Part shown: positions 1-7,456 of the stretch, piece after piece
Numbering within the stretch: the first letter of the stretch is position 1
How the letters are laid out: the number at the start of each line of letters is the position of its first letter
From: an uncultured Burkholderiales bacterium
GTDB lineage: Bacteria; Pseudomonadota; Gammaproteobacteria; Burkholderiales; Thiobacillaceae
NCBI GenBank assembly: GCA_938038385.1
Contig: CALHRD010000137.1
Coordinates: forward strand, 1 to 32,739
Direction of reading: 5' to 3'
Length of the DNA: 32,739 bases
The notes under the pieces: generated by a model
What the model saw: the letters and a program-made list of their open reading frames with translations, nothing else
Database searches by the model: none
What the model was told of the DNA's origin: nothing
Position numbers and translations under genes: made by a program

Positions 1-159
1 ATGGTGGTGGCCTGGCGGATTGCCCGGCTCATGCGCCTGGGGCGAACCTGCCCCGATCTGGACGCGGCCTTGCTGTTCGAGCGCGATGAGTGGCAGGCGG
101 CTTACATCCTGAATCGAAAGAAGGTGCCCACGACCCCGCCCTTGTCGTTGACGAGGTAG
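1..159 (+). mobile_element. IS4-family (Tn5/IS50-like) transposase, C-terminal fragment
   Basis: The open frame entering at the left edge reads VVAWRIARLMRLGRTCPDL and then DEWQAAYILN, which I recognise as the conserved segment near the C-terminus of Tn5/IS50-type IS4 transposases. In intact relatives the chain goes on for dozens more residues after a KTPPTL-like stretch. Here similarity stops after VPTTPP and the frame ends at a TAG at 157-159 in unrelated DNA. The upstream part lies outside the window, so it cannot be told whether the rest of the element exists there. No terminal inverted repeat is visible. This is a dead transposase tail that now abuts, and reads over, the end of the minus-strand gene next to it. 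Confidence 0.75.
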
Positions 160-565
160 AACCCGACTTCGGGGCCTCGAAGACATCGAGTCTTGTATCC
201 TGCGATCAGATATCCACCGTTCGCGGGCACGAAGCCGAGGATATCCGGATGGTCGTGAAGCAAGACGCGCTTGTTTGTGATCCAGAACGCCCCACGCTTG
301 TTGAGCATGTAGCGGCCAGGAACGTAAACCGTCTTGGGCGAGGTCAGACCGATATCGGCCAAGCCGAGCACGGCCCCAGAGGCCTCGGCCTTCAGAATCA
401 AACCGGTTGGTTCCTGGGTTTCCTGGGTTTTCTCAGTCGTGCGTTCCGTTGCCGGGTTGTCGCCGCCGTCGGGCGGCGTTGCGGCCTCCCAGTCGGAGAG
501 GCCGGCCTGTGTGTGCGTCGCAAGCAATAAAGCCGAAAGAATCAGGACTACAGGGTTCTCATCAT
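102..565 (-). pseudogene. secreted hypothetical protein, frameshifted in the signal peptide
   Basis: The best start is the double ATG at 560-565, behind a GGGGCAG that can act as ribosome binding site. Translation gives MMRTL and then a TAG at 548-550. Restoring one lost base there (CTG-GTA instead of CTG-TAG) gives MMRTLVVLILSALLLATHTQA, a textbook Sec signal peptide, followed by about 130 residues with a Thr/Glu-rich linker and a folded-looking segment around YVPGRYMLNKRG, KRVLLHDHPDILGF and YLVNDKGGVVGT. No family is recognised. The last residues (RFRM) are encoded over the IS4 transposase fragment, so the original C-terminus may have been replaced. It lies 34 bases downstream of another secreted hypothetical gene, probably in one operon. 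A TTG start at 525-527 is possible but would remove half the signal peptide. Confidence 0.5.
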
Positions 566-599
566 AACTGCCCCAGCGTTTGTTTTTCAGCGCAACGGA

Positions 600-1390
600 T
601 CACCAAGACGGGGCGCCGTCCGATGTCGAGTCAGCGTTTGGTTGCGCTTGGTGTTGCGTCTGGCGTGCCAAGTCCCGCGTCCGCACCGCCTCCAGGTATT
701 GACCGATCTGCTCGCGCACGCAAGACTCCTGGAGAATGGTGTCGCGGAAGTAGGATGGCAGAGCGTCTTGCGCCTTCTCCGCGCCCTCGTCGGCCTGTCC
801 CGAGTCTGACCCAGGAGAGTCATCGCCATCTCGCCCGGGCCCGGTGACGGCGGGACATATGCAACCGACCGGCCCTCCGCCGCACCCAGGATGCGCGCCG
901 TCTCCCATTTTGTGCGCCCGCCTATCGTGCCCACCCCGGCCTTGTAAGCCTTCGCCTGCAGTTCAGCCGTCTTCATCAGCACAGTGGGTGATGACATGAC
1001 AGCATCACCCACGTCATCCAAGGTAAGCAGGGGCTTTCGCTTATAGTGGTGTGCGGTTGCGAGCTCATCGGCGAAGGTGAACTCATACACGTCGGTCATG
1101 ACCGCCTTGGCCGGACCGAGCCGTTTCCGATCGATCTGTGGGCAGTTCTTGTCCAGCCGGTCATAGGCGTCCTCGAGGAAGGCCTTTTTCTCTGCCAGGA
1201 CCTCATCCTGGGACTTTTTGCCTGTGGCCGCCTCGTAGGCCGATGTGGCGAAGTTGGAAGCCGTATTGCCCAACGCCTTTACACCGAGTTTGAAGGCCGG
1301 TATCAGGATGTCGTTGATCCCGAATGCTCATGCGCTGCTGGAAGCGGCGCACAGCACCGCCGTCGCGCAGACCCCGATGGTCTTTTTCAT
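600..1390 (-). pseudogene. secreted hypothetical protein with in-frame TGA and a frameshift
   Basis: The minus strand has a GGGAG ribosome binding site and an ATG at 1388-1390 giving MKKTIGVCATAVLCAASSSA, a clear signal peptide. The next codon is a TGA (1328-1330), after which the same frame continues as AFGINDILIPAFKLGVKALG and about 150 further residues including FLEDAYDRLDKNCPQIDR. Near positions 795-825 good coding sense moves to another frame, which carries ADEGAEKAQDALPSYFRDTI and VREQIGQYLEAVRTRD and stops at 600-602. The gene therefore needs two corrections, one nonsense codon exactly at the signal cleavage region and one indel, to give a protein of about 260 residues. I do not recognise the family. 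The downstream secreted gene is also broken, so the pair looks inactivated, unless these are assembly errors. Confidence 0.55.
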
Positions 1391-1453
1391 TTCGGTTCTC
1401 CCTTGATTTCGCTTCTTCGATCCCTCTCGATCCCTGGATTCCGGGCCGCAGTG

Positions 1454-1780
1454 CTACCTTGGTAACGCCAGATGAACCTTGATCGCATCCTCGACGGCCA
1501 GCATATCAGCCCTTGAAAGCATTCCGACCTGGCCTTTGAGCCGCGACTTGTCGGCCGCCATGATCTGGTCGGCCATCGCCTTGCTGTTCTGCCCGGCGAC
1601 GGTCACGACCGCCTCACCAGGGTAGACCTTTCCGGTGCTGCTTGTCAGCGGTACCACCACGACCCGCGCCAGGTTGCGGTTGGCTGCGTCGTTGCTCACG
1701 ATGACCGCTGGGCGCGTCTTGCGGATCTCGCTACCGACGGCTGGCTCGAACTCGACCCACCATACCTCACCGCGTCTCAT
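1454..1780 (-). CDS. mazF: MazF/PemK-type endoribonuclease toxin
   Basis: The 108-residue product begins MRRGEVWWVEFEPAVGSEIR and has KTRPAVIVSND and VVVVPLTSS, the hallmark beta-barrel segments of MazF/PemK toxins. Family members cleave mRNA at short sequence motifs and are held inactive by the antitoxin encoded upstream. The ATG at 1778-1780 is chosen because the family starts at RGEVWW; the longer open frame to 1888 only reads through the antitoxin gene in another frame. The start overlaps the antitoxin end by 14 bases, the normal arrangement for translational coupling. Length and key basic residues (R/K in KTRP) are typical, so the toxin looks intact. The C-terminal segment DMLAVEDAIKVHLAL is also family-like. 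Confidence 0.88.
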   Translation of the reverse strand: MRRGEVWWVEFEPAVGSEIRKTRPAVIVSNDAANRNLARVVVVPLTSSTGKVYPGEAVVTVAGQNSKAMADQIMAADKSRLKGQVGMLSRADMLAVEDAIKVHLALPR

Positions 1781-1997
1781 GCGCCATATCCGCGCCAAGA
1801 GCGCTGCACCACTCCATCGCTTCGGCCTCGCGGGTGTCGTCGGCAGCCATTTCCCGGTAACCCTCATCAAGGGAGGTATCCAGAACATGCGGGCGCAACA
1901 GATCCTCGATGAACTGGCTCATTTTACGCTTTCCGATCCTGCGGCAGAGTCCTTCGTAGACCTCCTCATCGAGGGTAATCGTCATTTTCCGGTGCAT
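1767..1997 (-). CDS. MazE-like ribbon-helix-helix antitoxin
   Basis: This small protein of about 76 residues starts with MTITLDEEVYEGLCRRIGKR, a ribbon-helix-helix DNA-binding fold, followed by an acidic tail (SLDEGYREMAADDTREAEAMEW) suited to wrapping the toxin. It is the antitoxin and autorepressor partner of the MazF toxin that overlaps its end. Two in-frame ATGs exist, at 2001-2003 and 1995-1997. An AGGGA lies only about two bases before the first but eight before the second, so I prefer the second. A palindromic operator candidate lies directly upstream. The family label rests on the fold pattern and the neighbour; CopG/RelB-type naming is equally possible. Confidence 0.8.
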   Translation of the reverse strand: MHRKMTITLDEEVYEGLCRRIGKRKMSQFIEDLLRPHVLDTSLDEGYREMAADDTREAEAMEWCSALGADMAHETR

Positions 1998-2010
1998 ATC
2001 CATTTCCCTG

Positions 2011-2034
2011 ACACAGTGTATGTATTACGTACAT
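2011..2034 (-). promoter_or_regulatory. mazEF operator/promoter region (palindromes)
   Basis: Immediately upstream of the antitoxin start lies ATGTA-TTACG-TACAT (2020-2034), a perfect 5-bp inverted repeat, next to ACAC-A-GTGT (2011-2019). On the minus strand TAATAC inside the first palindrome could serve as a -10 box. Ribbon-helix-helix antitoxins bind such palindromes to repress their own operon. The site is read from sequence; binding is inferred. Confidence 0.45.
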
Positions 2035-2042
2035 TAGCACAG

Positions 2043-2279
2043 TTAACGGCTCATGCCACTTCGTGCAGACGATAACCGCGTAACCGCGCTGGCGCTGGCG
2101 TGCGTCGATGCGCCGTATTCCGGCGCGGCTTCGCCGGCGCTGACCTCACGCAGCATGCCGCCGCGCCGTCCGTCCTTGCCATACCGGCAGCGCACGAGCT
2201 GCCACGCGCCGATCAGGTCTTGATCGAAGCTGACGGTATAGCCGCATCGCTCGCTAAGTGTCACATCCAGGACGATCAT
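2043..2279 (-). CDS. doubtful small open frame, no recognised family
   Basis: A 78-codon minus-strand frame begins MIVLDVTLSERCGYTVSF. The first residues resemble the MIVLDTNVLSE start of PIN-domain toxins, but no PIN motif follows and the rest (GASTHASASAVTRLSSARSG) is low in structure. It starts right at the left edge of the IS481 transposase remnant and ends next to the mazEF operator. It may be a scar in which the first codons of a vapC gene were joined to other DNA, or just a chance frame in GC-rich sequence. I would not annotate it without homologues. Confidence 0.15.
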   Translation of the reverse strand: MIVLDVTLSERCGYTVSFDQDLIGAWQLVRCRYGKDGRRGGMLREVSAGEAAPEYGASTHASASAVTRLSSARSGMSR

Positions 2280-2281
2280 CG

Positions 2282-2479
2282 GAAGTGCTGGCCACCTGGC
2301 GCTATGTTAGCGCCCAGTACCTGGAGACCACGCTGCTCCGCTATGTCTGGCTCTATAACCATCATCCACCCCAGAAAGCTCTCGGTCACTAATGTCCCGT
2401 GGCGGCCATGAAACAGTGGTACGCTGAAAAACCTGATCTGTTCGTCAAGCAACCTCGTAATCATCCGGGACCTGACATG
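2282..2479 (+). mobile_element. IS481-family transposase, C-terminal remnant with internal stop
   Basis: Frame 2282 onward reads TWRYVSAQYLETTLLRYVWL, YNHHPPQKALGH, stop, then VAAMKQWYAEKPDLFVKQ and NHPGPDM. This is the end of the DDE integrase domain of an IS481-type transposase: the YNHH-PQKALGH motif carries the family's conserved region, followed by the usual Pro-Val-x-x-Met-Lys-x-Trp tail. A TAA (2390-2392) interrupts it where relatives have Arg-Thr. The N-terminal two thirds are missing and no terminal repeats are seen, so the copy is dead. The 240 bases between this remnant and the PilZ gene contain no gene I can support. Confidence 0.75.
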
Positions 2480-2718
2480 GGACATGGCTCCGTTAACCGC
2501 CGGTTTCGCTGCGCGGAGACGTGCGTGGGCGGCCCGATCCAACGTCGTTTCTCCACCTGCAGGTTCACGTACTTCTACATAGCGATTTTTCATTGGCAGT
2601 GGGCAACTGCCGGCCGCGCAGGATCGCGGCTGCGAGGTTGGTCTACGATGATCAGGCTTGCCTCGACCGTACCTGGTGCAACCCCCCATCCTTCCCTCTG
2701 GTCCATGCTCCTCACGGC

Positions 2719-3303
2719 TCAGGAGTATTGCGGGTCGATTAGTTCCCGGTAGCTACCTGAGCCGAGGGCCTTGCGCAGGATGGATAGGGAATCGCCCTGG
2801 AAGAAACGGAAGGCGACGCCGAGGCGAAAACCCTGGTTGGTGAGCGTGCTGTGCATCACCACGCTGGTGGCCTCGAAGACCGCAGTCTGGGTGCCCTGGT
2901 TCAATGGCACCTCCAGGTACAGTTTCAATTCCTGACCCGGCCGCACGTTGGCGTCACAGAGGACGGCGGCACCGGACAGGGAGACGTTCTCGGTCCGGCC
3001 CATGTATTTGACCCCTTCGCCGATGATGGCGGCGCGCCAGCGAGCGATGTAACGTGCCTGTGCCCGGCGGTTGGACTTGGGCGGTTGCAGATCATGTGCG
3101 GCGGTGGGGCCACCGCGTCCCAGATCGGTCAGCATCTCGGCCGACCCGGTCGAGTTGGGCGCCGCTGCCGGGGCGTCCGACCCGCCAGATGGGGGTGCTG
3201 CCTGGGCCTGAAAACTCTGCCCGGCCGTATCAAGGGTTTGGGTCATGAGGGCGGTCCGATCGGTGACCATGAAACGAGGCACGGGCTGCACGTTACCAAA
3301 CAT
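2719..3303 (-). CDS. PilZ-domain protein (probable cyclic-di-GMP effector)
   Basis: The 194-residue protein has a Pro/Ala/Gly-rich N-terminal half of about 75 residues and then a PilZ domain. The two c-di-GMP binding signatures are present: RAQAR at about residues 80-84 (RxxxR) and NVSLSG at 106-111 (N/DxSxxG), followed by beta strands such as ELKLYLEVPL and FRLGVAFRFF. PilZ proteins of this size bind c-di-GMP and act through protein contacts in motility, pili or exopolysaccharide control. The gene is a single unit, divergent from rpsB across about 310 bases. The ATG at 3301-3303 has no obvious ribosome binding site and a start at Met12 is possible. The partner is unknown; motAB lies 15 kb away in the same window. 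Confidence 0.85.
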   Translation of the reverse strand: MFGNVQPVPRFMVTDRTALMTQTLDTAGQSFQAQAAPPSGGSDAPAAAPNSTGSAEMLTDLGRGGPTAAHDLQPPKSNRRAQARYIARWRAAIIGEGVKYMGRTENVSLSGAAVLCDANVRPGQELKLYLEVPLNQGTQTAVFEATSVVMHSTLTNQGFRLGVAFRFFQGDSLSILRKALGSGSYRELIDPQYS

Positions 3304-3470
3304 GTTTCATAACGGCAGTCAGAGGCGTTTCCTTAAGGATCACGCCCGATGCCGAGACGCAGTGTCTGCCCGCACGAACACATGTGGATGCCATTTGCAC
3401 ATCACTCCGCATCCGGCAGTCACGGACGCGGAGGGATGGTATTGTCTGCACCCTCCCCTGCTCGTCTGGC

Positions 3471-3500
3471 TTGTGACGCCCCCAGCCGTCCTGCTATGAT
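3471..3500 (+). promoter_or_regulatory. rpsB-tsf sigma-70 promoter
   Basis: TTGTGA (3471-3476) and TATGAT (3495-3500) are separated by 18 bases, and a TGC directly before the -10 makes it an extended -10 type. Transcription would start near 3507, leaving a leader of about 110 bases before rpsB. Read from sequence only. The remaining 165 bases up to the PilZ start (3304-3470) show nothing else clear and probably hold the PilZ promoter on the other strand. Confidence 0.65.
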
Positions 3501-3532
3501 CGGCGCTTACGCGATGAGCGTGGAAATTCACA

Positions 3533-3601
3533 CACCCGTCCGCGTTAAGGTGTCCGCGGCGCAGCCGGCGGATTCTTGACGGGTGGTGGCCCAACCTTAA
3601 C
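3533..3601 (+). ncRNA. structured rpsB 5' leader, candidate S2 autoregulatory element
   Basis: Two perfect 8-bp pairings are interleaved: CACCCGTC (3533-3540) with GACGGGTG (3578-3585), and GTTAAGGT (3544-3551) with ACCTTAAC (3594-3601). Between them lies a hairpin CCGCGGC-GCA-GCCG(g)CGG (3554-3571) with one bulged G. Because each long-range strand falls inside the other pair, the leader can form a pseudoknot or switch between two exclusive helices. The last strand ends five bases before the GGAG ribosome binding site (3607-3610), so folding would control access of the ribosome. Ribosomal protein S2 is known to repress its own rpsB-tsf mRNA in E. coli; that this fold is the S2 target here is inference. 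Confidence 0.55.
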
Positions 3602-3617
3602 CTGATGGAGCAATTCA

Positions 3618-4382
3618 ATGAGTGTCACCATGCGCCAGATGCTGGAGGCCGGCGTGCATTTCGGCCACCAGACCCGTTACTGGAACCCCAAGATGGCCCC
3701 CTACATCTTCGGCCATCGCAACAAGATCCACATCGTCAACCTGGAAAAGACCCTCCCGCTGTTCGAGGAGGCCGCCAAGTTCGCGCGTCAGTTGGCCAGC
3801 AACAAGGGCACCATCCTGTTCGTGGGCACGAAGCGCCAGGCGCGCGAGATCATCGCCGAGGAGGCCGCGCGCTGCGGCATGCCCTGGGTGTCGCACCGCT
3901 GGCTGGGGGGTATGTTGACCAACTTCAAGACGGTCAAGCAGTCGGTCAAGCGCATGAAGGACATGGAGGCCCAGCTGGCGGAGGGTGCCCGCGAGAGCCT
4001 GTCCAAGAAGGAGGTGCTCCGCCTGCAGCGCGAGTATGACAATCTGGCGCGCAGCCTGGGCGGGATCAAAGACATGGCCAGCCTGCCTGACGCATTGTTC
4101 GTGGTCGACGTGGGCTATCAGAAGATCGCCATCACCGAGGCCAACAAGCTGGGTATCCCGGTCATCGGCGTCGTCGACACCAACAACACGCCCGAGGGCG
4201 TGGACTACGTGATCCCCGGCAACGACGACTCCAGCCGTGCCATCCGTCTGTATGCCCGCGGCCTGGCCGACGCCATTCTGGAGGGCAAGGCCCATGTCAT
4301 CGAGCAGATGGTGAGTGAGATACAGGAAGGCGACGAATACGTCGAGGTCGAAGAAGGCACCGGCTCCGACGGCAGCGAATAA
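3618..4382 (+). CDS. rpsB: 30S ribosomal protein S2
   Basis: The 254-residue protein opens with [20 protein letters not shown] and continues with [21 protein letters not shown], the unmistakable S2 N-terminus, and contains [20 protein letters not shown] and [21 protein letters not shown]2 is one of the last proteins to join the 30S subunit, near the platform-head junction, and helps hold S1. The ATG at 3618 follows GGAG with seven bases spacing. The acidic tail ([18 protein letters not shown]) is usual in proteobacterial S2. It is the first gene of the core cluster and is cotranscribed with tsf through a terminator-like hairpin. The structured leader upstream suggests feedback control by S2 itself. 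Confidence 0.98.
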   Translation: MSVTMRQMLEAGVHFGHQTRYWNPKMAPYIFGHRNKIHIVNLEKTLPLFEEAAKFARQLASNKGTILFVGTKRQAREIIAEEAARCGMPWVSHRWLGGMLTNFKTVKQSVKRMKDMEAQLAEGARESLSKKEVLRLQREYDNLARSLGGIKDMASLPDALFVVDVGYQKIAITEANKLGIPVIGVVDTNNTPEGVDYVIPGNDDSSRAIRLYARGLADAILEGKAHVIEQMVSEIQEGDEYVEVEEGTGSDGSE

Positions 4383-4420
4383 GCAATCACATCAGGGTCC
4401 GTTTTCGACATCACAGTGAC

Positions 4421-4442
4421 GCCCCGCCACGGGGCGTTTTTA
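4421..4442 (+). terminator. intrinsic terminator/attenuator between rpsB and tsf
   Basis: CGCCCC (4421-4426) pairs with GGGGCG (4432-4437) around a five-base loop and is followed by TTTTT (4438-4442). It lies in the 122-base rpsB-tsf gap. In other proteobacteria a partial terminator here lowers EF-Ts relative to S2 expression. Since tsf has no obvious strong promoter of its own, readthrough is likely. Confidence 0.8.
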
Positions 4443-4504
4443 CGACATAGGGCCATCAGGCGTCGCGAAGGCGGCTGAGGCCAACATGATTCAGGAGAAG
4501 AAAG

Positions 4505-5380
4505 ATGGCTGAAATCACCGCATCCATGGTCAAGGAGCTGCGCGAGCGCACCGATGCACCCATGATGGACTGCAAGAAGGCCCTGAACGAGGCCGGGGGC
4601 GACATGGCCAAGGCCGAGGAGATCCTGCGCGTCAAGTTCGGCAGCAAGGCGGCCAAGAGCGCCGGCCGGATCGCCGCCGAGGGCATGGTCGGCATCCACA
4701 TCACCCCCGACGGCAAGACCGGGGCCATCATCGAGGTCAACTGCGAGACCGATTTCGTGGCCAAGAACGACGACTTCCGGGCCCTGGTGAAGAACCTGGC
4801 GGAGATGGTCGTGACCCGGAACCCGGCCGACGTGGCCGCGCTGTCGGCGATGAAGATCGGCGACAAGACTGTCGAGGAGGTGCGCACCGAGCTGGTGGGC
4901 AAGATCGGCGAGAACATGTCCATCCGCCGCTTCGCACGCGTCGCGGCCCAGGGCCGGCTTGCCAGTTACGTCCATGGTGGAGCCAAGATCGGCGTGCTGG
5001 TGGACGTGAGCGGCGACGAGGCCCTGGCCAAGGACATCGCCATGCATATCGCCGCCTCCAAACCGAAGGCCCTGGATGCCTCCGGTGTATCGCAGGACCT
5101 CATCGAGGCCGAGCGTCGCGTGGCCGCCCAGAAGGCTGCCGAGTCGGGCAAGCCGGCCAACATCGTCGAGAAAATGGTGGAGGGGGCGGTGCAGAAGTAT
5201 CTGAAGGAAGTGACGCTGCTGTCCCAGCCCTTCGTCAAGGACGACAAGCAGACCGTGGGTGAGCTCCTGAAATCCAAGGGCGCCCAGGTACATGGCTTCA
5301 CCCTGTACGTCGTGGGCGAGGGCATCGAGAAGAAGGTGAGCGATTTCGCCGCCGAGGTGGCGGCCGCAGCCAAGGTCTGA
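4505..5380 (+). CDS. tsf: translation elongation factor Ts
   Basis: This 291-residue protein exchanges GDP for GTP on EF-Tu. It starts [20 protein letters not shown] with the UBA-like N-terminal module and the family signature [20 protein letters not shown], then [15 protein letters not shown], containing the Thr-Asp-Phe-Val-Ala region that contacts EF-Tu, and a duplicated core domain. The length fits EF-Ts of E. coli type (283 residues). The ATG has a clear AGGAGA site eight bases upstream. It follows rpsB after an intrinsic hairpin and precedes pyrH by 10 bases, the standard order. Confidence 0.98.
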   Translation: MAEITASMVKELRERTDAPMMDCKKALNEAGGDMAKAEEILRVKFGSKAAKSAGRIAAEGMVGIHITPDGKTGAIIEVNCETDFVAKNDDFRALVKNLAEMVVTRNPADVAALSAMKIGDKTVEEVRTELVGKIGENMSIRRFARVAAQGRLASYVHGGAKIGVLVDVSGDEALAKDIAMHIAASKPKALDASGVSQDLIEAERRVAAQKAAESGKPANIVEKMVEGAVQKYLKEVTLLSQPFVKDDKQTVGELLKSKGAQVHGFTLYVVGEGIEKKVSDFAAEVAAAAKV

Positions 5381-5390
5381 CGCGTCCATC

Positions 5391-6107
5391 ATGTCCGCGC
5401 CGATCTACAATCGCATCCTGCTCAAGCTCTCGGGCGAGGCCCTCATGGGGCCCGATCCTTTCGGCTACCATGCCGGTACCCTTCAGGGCATAGTCGAGCA
5501 GATCGACGAGGTGGCCGGCCTGGGGGTGCAGATCGGCATCGTCGTGGGCGGTGGCAATCTGTTCCGCGGCGCCACCGGGGCCCTGGCCGGCATGGAACGG
5601 GCCACGGCCGATGCCATGGGCATGCTGGCCACGGTGATGAACGCACTGGCGCTCAAGGACGCCCTGATGATGGCCGGCGTACCCGCCCGCGTGCAGACTG
5701 CCGTGACCATCGCCCACGTCGGCGAGGCCTACGAGCGCGATGCCGCCATACGCCATCTGCAGGCGGGCCGGGTGGTGATCTTCGGCGGCGGCACCGGCAA
5801 CCCGTTCTTCACCACCGATACCGCCGCCGCCCTGCGCGCCGCCGAGATCGGGGCCGAGCTCGTGCTCAAGGCGACCAAGGTGGACGGCGTCTACACCGCC
5901 GACCCGAAGAAGGACCCGGCGGCCACCCGCTATGAGCGGCTCAGCTTCGACGAGGCCATCGCCCGCAACCTGGGCGTGCTCGATACCGCCGCCTTCGCCC
6001 TGTGCCGCGACCAGAAACTGCCGCTGCAGGTGTTTTCCATCTTCAAGCCGGGGGCGCTCAGGCGGGTGGTGACCGGCGAGGCCGAGGGCACCCGCGTTAC
6101 CCCGTGA
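5391..6107 (+). CDS. pyrH: uridylate (UMP) kinase
   Basis: This cytoplasmic enzyme of 238 residues phosphorylates UMP to UDP with ATP, the step that feeds UTP and CTP synthesis. It belongs to the amino-acid-kinase fold, unrelated to eukaryotic UMP/CMP kinases. Seen in order: [13 protein letters not shown] (phosphate loop), [48 protein letters not shown] and [19 protein letters not shown]. Length matches the hexameric bacterial enzyme, which is activated by GTP and inhibited by UTP. The ribosome binding site is weak, and translation is probably aided by the tsf stop 10 bases upstream. The end is 13 bases before frr. Confidence 0.97.
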   Translation: MSAPIYNRILLKLSGEALMGPDPFGYHAGTLQGIVEQIDEVAGLGVQIGIVVGGGNLFRGATGALAGMERATADAMGMLATVMNALALKDALMMAGVPARVQTAVTIAHVGEAYERDAAIRHLQAGRVVIFGGGTGNPFFTTDTAAALRAAEIGAELVLKATKVDGVYTADPKKDPAATRYERLSFDEAIARNLGVLDTAAFALCRDQKLPLQVFSIFKPGALRRVVTGEAEGTRVTP

Positions 6108-6120
6108 ACTGGAGGTCAGC

Positions 6121-6678
6121 ATGATCAGCGACATCAAGAAATCCGCCGAAGACAAGATGAGGAAATCCATCGAGGCCCTGAAGACGGAATTCTCAAAGGT
6201 GCGCACCGGCCGCGCGCATGCCGGCATCCTCGATCATGTCAAGGTCGACTACTACGGCAGCCTGGTGCCCGTGAGCCAGGTGGCCAACGTCTCCGTCCTC
6301 GATCCGCATACCCTGGGTGTGACGCCCTGGGAGAAGAAGATGGGACAGGCCATCGAGAAGGCGATCCGGGACTCGGACCTGGGGCTGAACCCCGCTTCCG
6401 TTGGCGACCTGGTGCGCGTGCCCATCCCCGCGATGACCGAGGAACGGCGCAAGGAACTGGTCAAGGTCGTGCGCGGCGAGGCCGAGGGGGCGAAGGTGGC
6501 CGTGCGCAACATCCGCCGTGACGCCATCGCCCACCTGAAGGAGCTGCTCAAGAACCACGAGATCGGCGAGGACGAGGAGCGTCGCGCCCAGGAGGAGGTG
6601 CAGAAGATGACCGACCGTCACATCGCCGACATCGACAAGCTGCTGGCGGACAAAGAAAAAGATCTGATGGCGGTCTGA
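6121..6678 (+). CDS. frr: ribosome recycling factor
   Basis: This 185-residue protein splits post-termination ribosomes together with EF-G. It has the exact family size and the signature segments [18 protein letters not shown] and the C-terminal helix [20 protein letters not shown], which form the long three-helix bundle, with the hinge domain in between ([16 protein letters not shown]). The start ATG has a strong GGAGG five bases upstream. It sits between pyrH and uppS, the usual proteobacterial order. Nothing unusual is seen. Confidence 0.98.
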   Translation: MISDIKKSAEDKMRKSIEALKTEFSKVRTGRAHAGILDHVKVDYYGSLVPVSQVANVSVLDPHTLGVTPWEKKMGQAIEKAIRDSDLGLNPASVGDLVRVPIPAMTEERRKELVKVVRGEAEGAKVAVRNIRRDAIAHLKELLKNHEIGEDEERRAQEEVQKMTDRHIADIDKLLADKEKDLMAV

Positions 6679-6700
6679 CCCGCGTCAGGCACGCTATTCC

Positions 6701-7456
6701 ATGACCTTCAAGGGGTTTTTCAGCAGCACTGCCGGTATCCCCGAGGTATCGGACGTTCCGCGCCATATCGCCGTGATCATGGACGGCAACGGCCGCTGGG
6801 CCAAGAAACACAGGCTGCCGCGCGTTGCCGGGCACACGCGCGGCGTGGGACGGGTCAACGAGATCGTCGAGGCGTGTGTGCGGCTGGGGGTCGGCCACCT
6901 CACGCTGTTCGCCTTCAGCTCGGAGAACTGGCGTCGCCCCGAGGACGAGGTGAGCAAGCTCATGGAGCTGTTCGTCCAGGCCCTGGAGCGGGAGGTGGCC
7001 AGCATGCACCGACATGGCATCCGCCTGCGCATCATCGGTGACAAGAGCCGCTTCCACGCCCGACTGCAGCATCTGATCCATGAGGCGGAGCATCTGACCG
7101 CTTGCAACGAGCGCATGACCCTCACCGTGGCGGCGAATTATGGCGGCCGCTGGGACATCCTGCAGGCCGTCAATGCCTGGCTTGAGGACCACGCAGGGAA
7201 CCAGGTCATCACCGAGGAGGCCCTCACGCCCTATCTGTCCATGGCCGATGCCCCCGAGCCCGACCTGTTCATCCGCACCGGCGGGGAACAGCGCATCAGC
7301 AATTTCCTGCTCTGGCAGCTGGCCTATACGGAGCTGTATTTCACCCCCACCCTCTGGCCAGATTTCGATGCGGCGGAGCTGGACCGGGCGATCGCCTGGT
7401 ACAGGCAGCGCGAGCGGCGTTTTGGACGCACCAGCGAGCAGCTCCACGTCGGCTAG
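6701..7456 (+). CDS. uppS: undecaprenyl diphosphate synthase (cis-prenyltransferase)
   Basis: The 251-residue enzyme adds isoprenyl units in cis to farnesyl diphosphate to make the C55 carrier for peptidoglycan and O-antigen. Diagnostic motifs are visible: [20 protein letters not shown] with the Mg-binding Asp, [23 protein letters not shown], and [20 protein letters not shown] followed by [12 protein letters not shown]. Length is normal. The chosen ATG at 6701 gives a 23-residue stretch before HIAVIMDG, slightly long but seen in relatives. It feeds the same membrane pathway as cdsA and dxr next to it, and its end overlaps the likely cdsA start. Confidence 0.97.
   Translation: MTFKGFFSSTAGIPEVSDVPRHIAVIMDGNGRWAKKHRLPRVAGHTRGVGRVNEIVEACVRLGVGHLTLFAFSSENWRRPEDEVSKLMELFVQALEREVASMHRHGIRLRIIGDKSRFHARLQHLIHEAEHLTACNERMTLTVAANYGGRWDILQAVNAWLEDHAGNQVITEEALTPYLSMADAPEPDLFIRTGGEQRISNFLLWQLAYTELYFTPTLWPDFDAAELDRAIAWYRQRERRFGRTSEQLHVG

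Noticed and set aside
1328-1330. In-frame TGA read as selenocysteine
   Set aside because: No SECIS-like hairpin directly after the codon, no selenoprotein family match, and the same gene has an additional frameshift, so decay is simpler.
2043-2279. VapC-like start MIVLDVTLSE as a true PIN toxin remnant
   Set aside because: Only about ten residues resemble the family and no acidic active-site motif follows; listed as a doubtful frame instead.
2276-2689. 137-codon minus-strand frame across the IS481 remnant
   Set aside because: It is antisense to recognised transposase sequence and its remaining part resembles no family.
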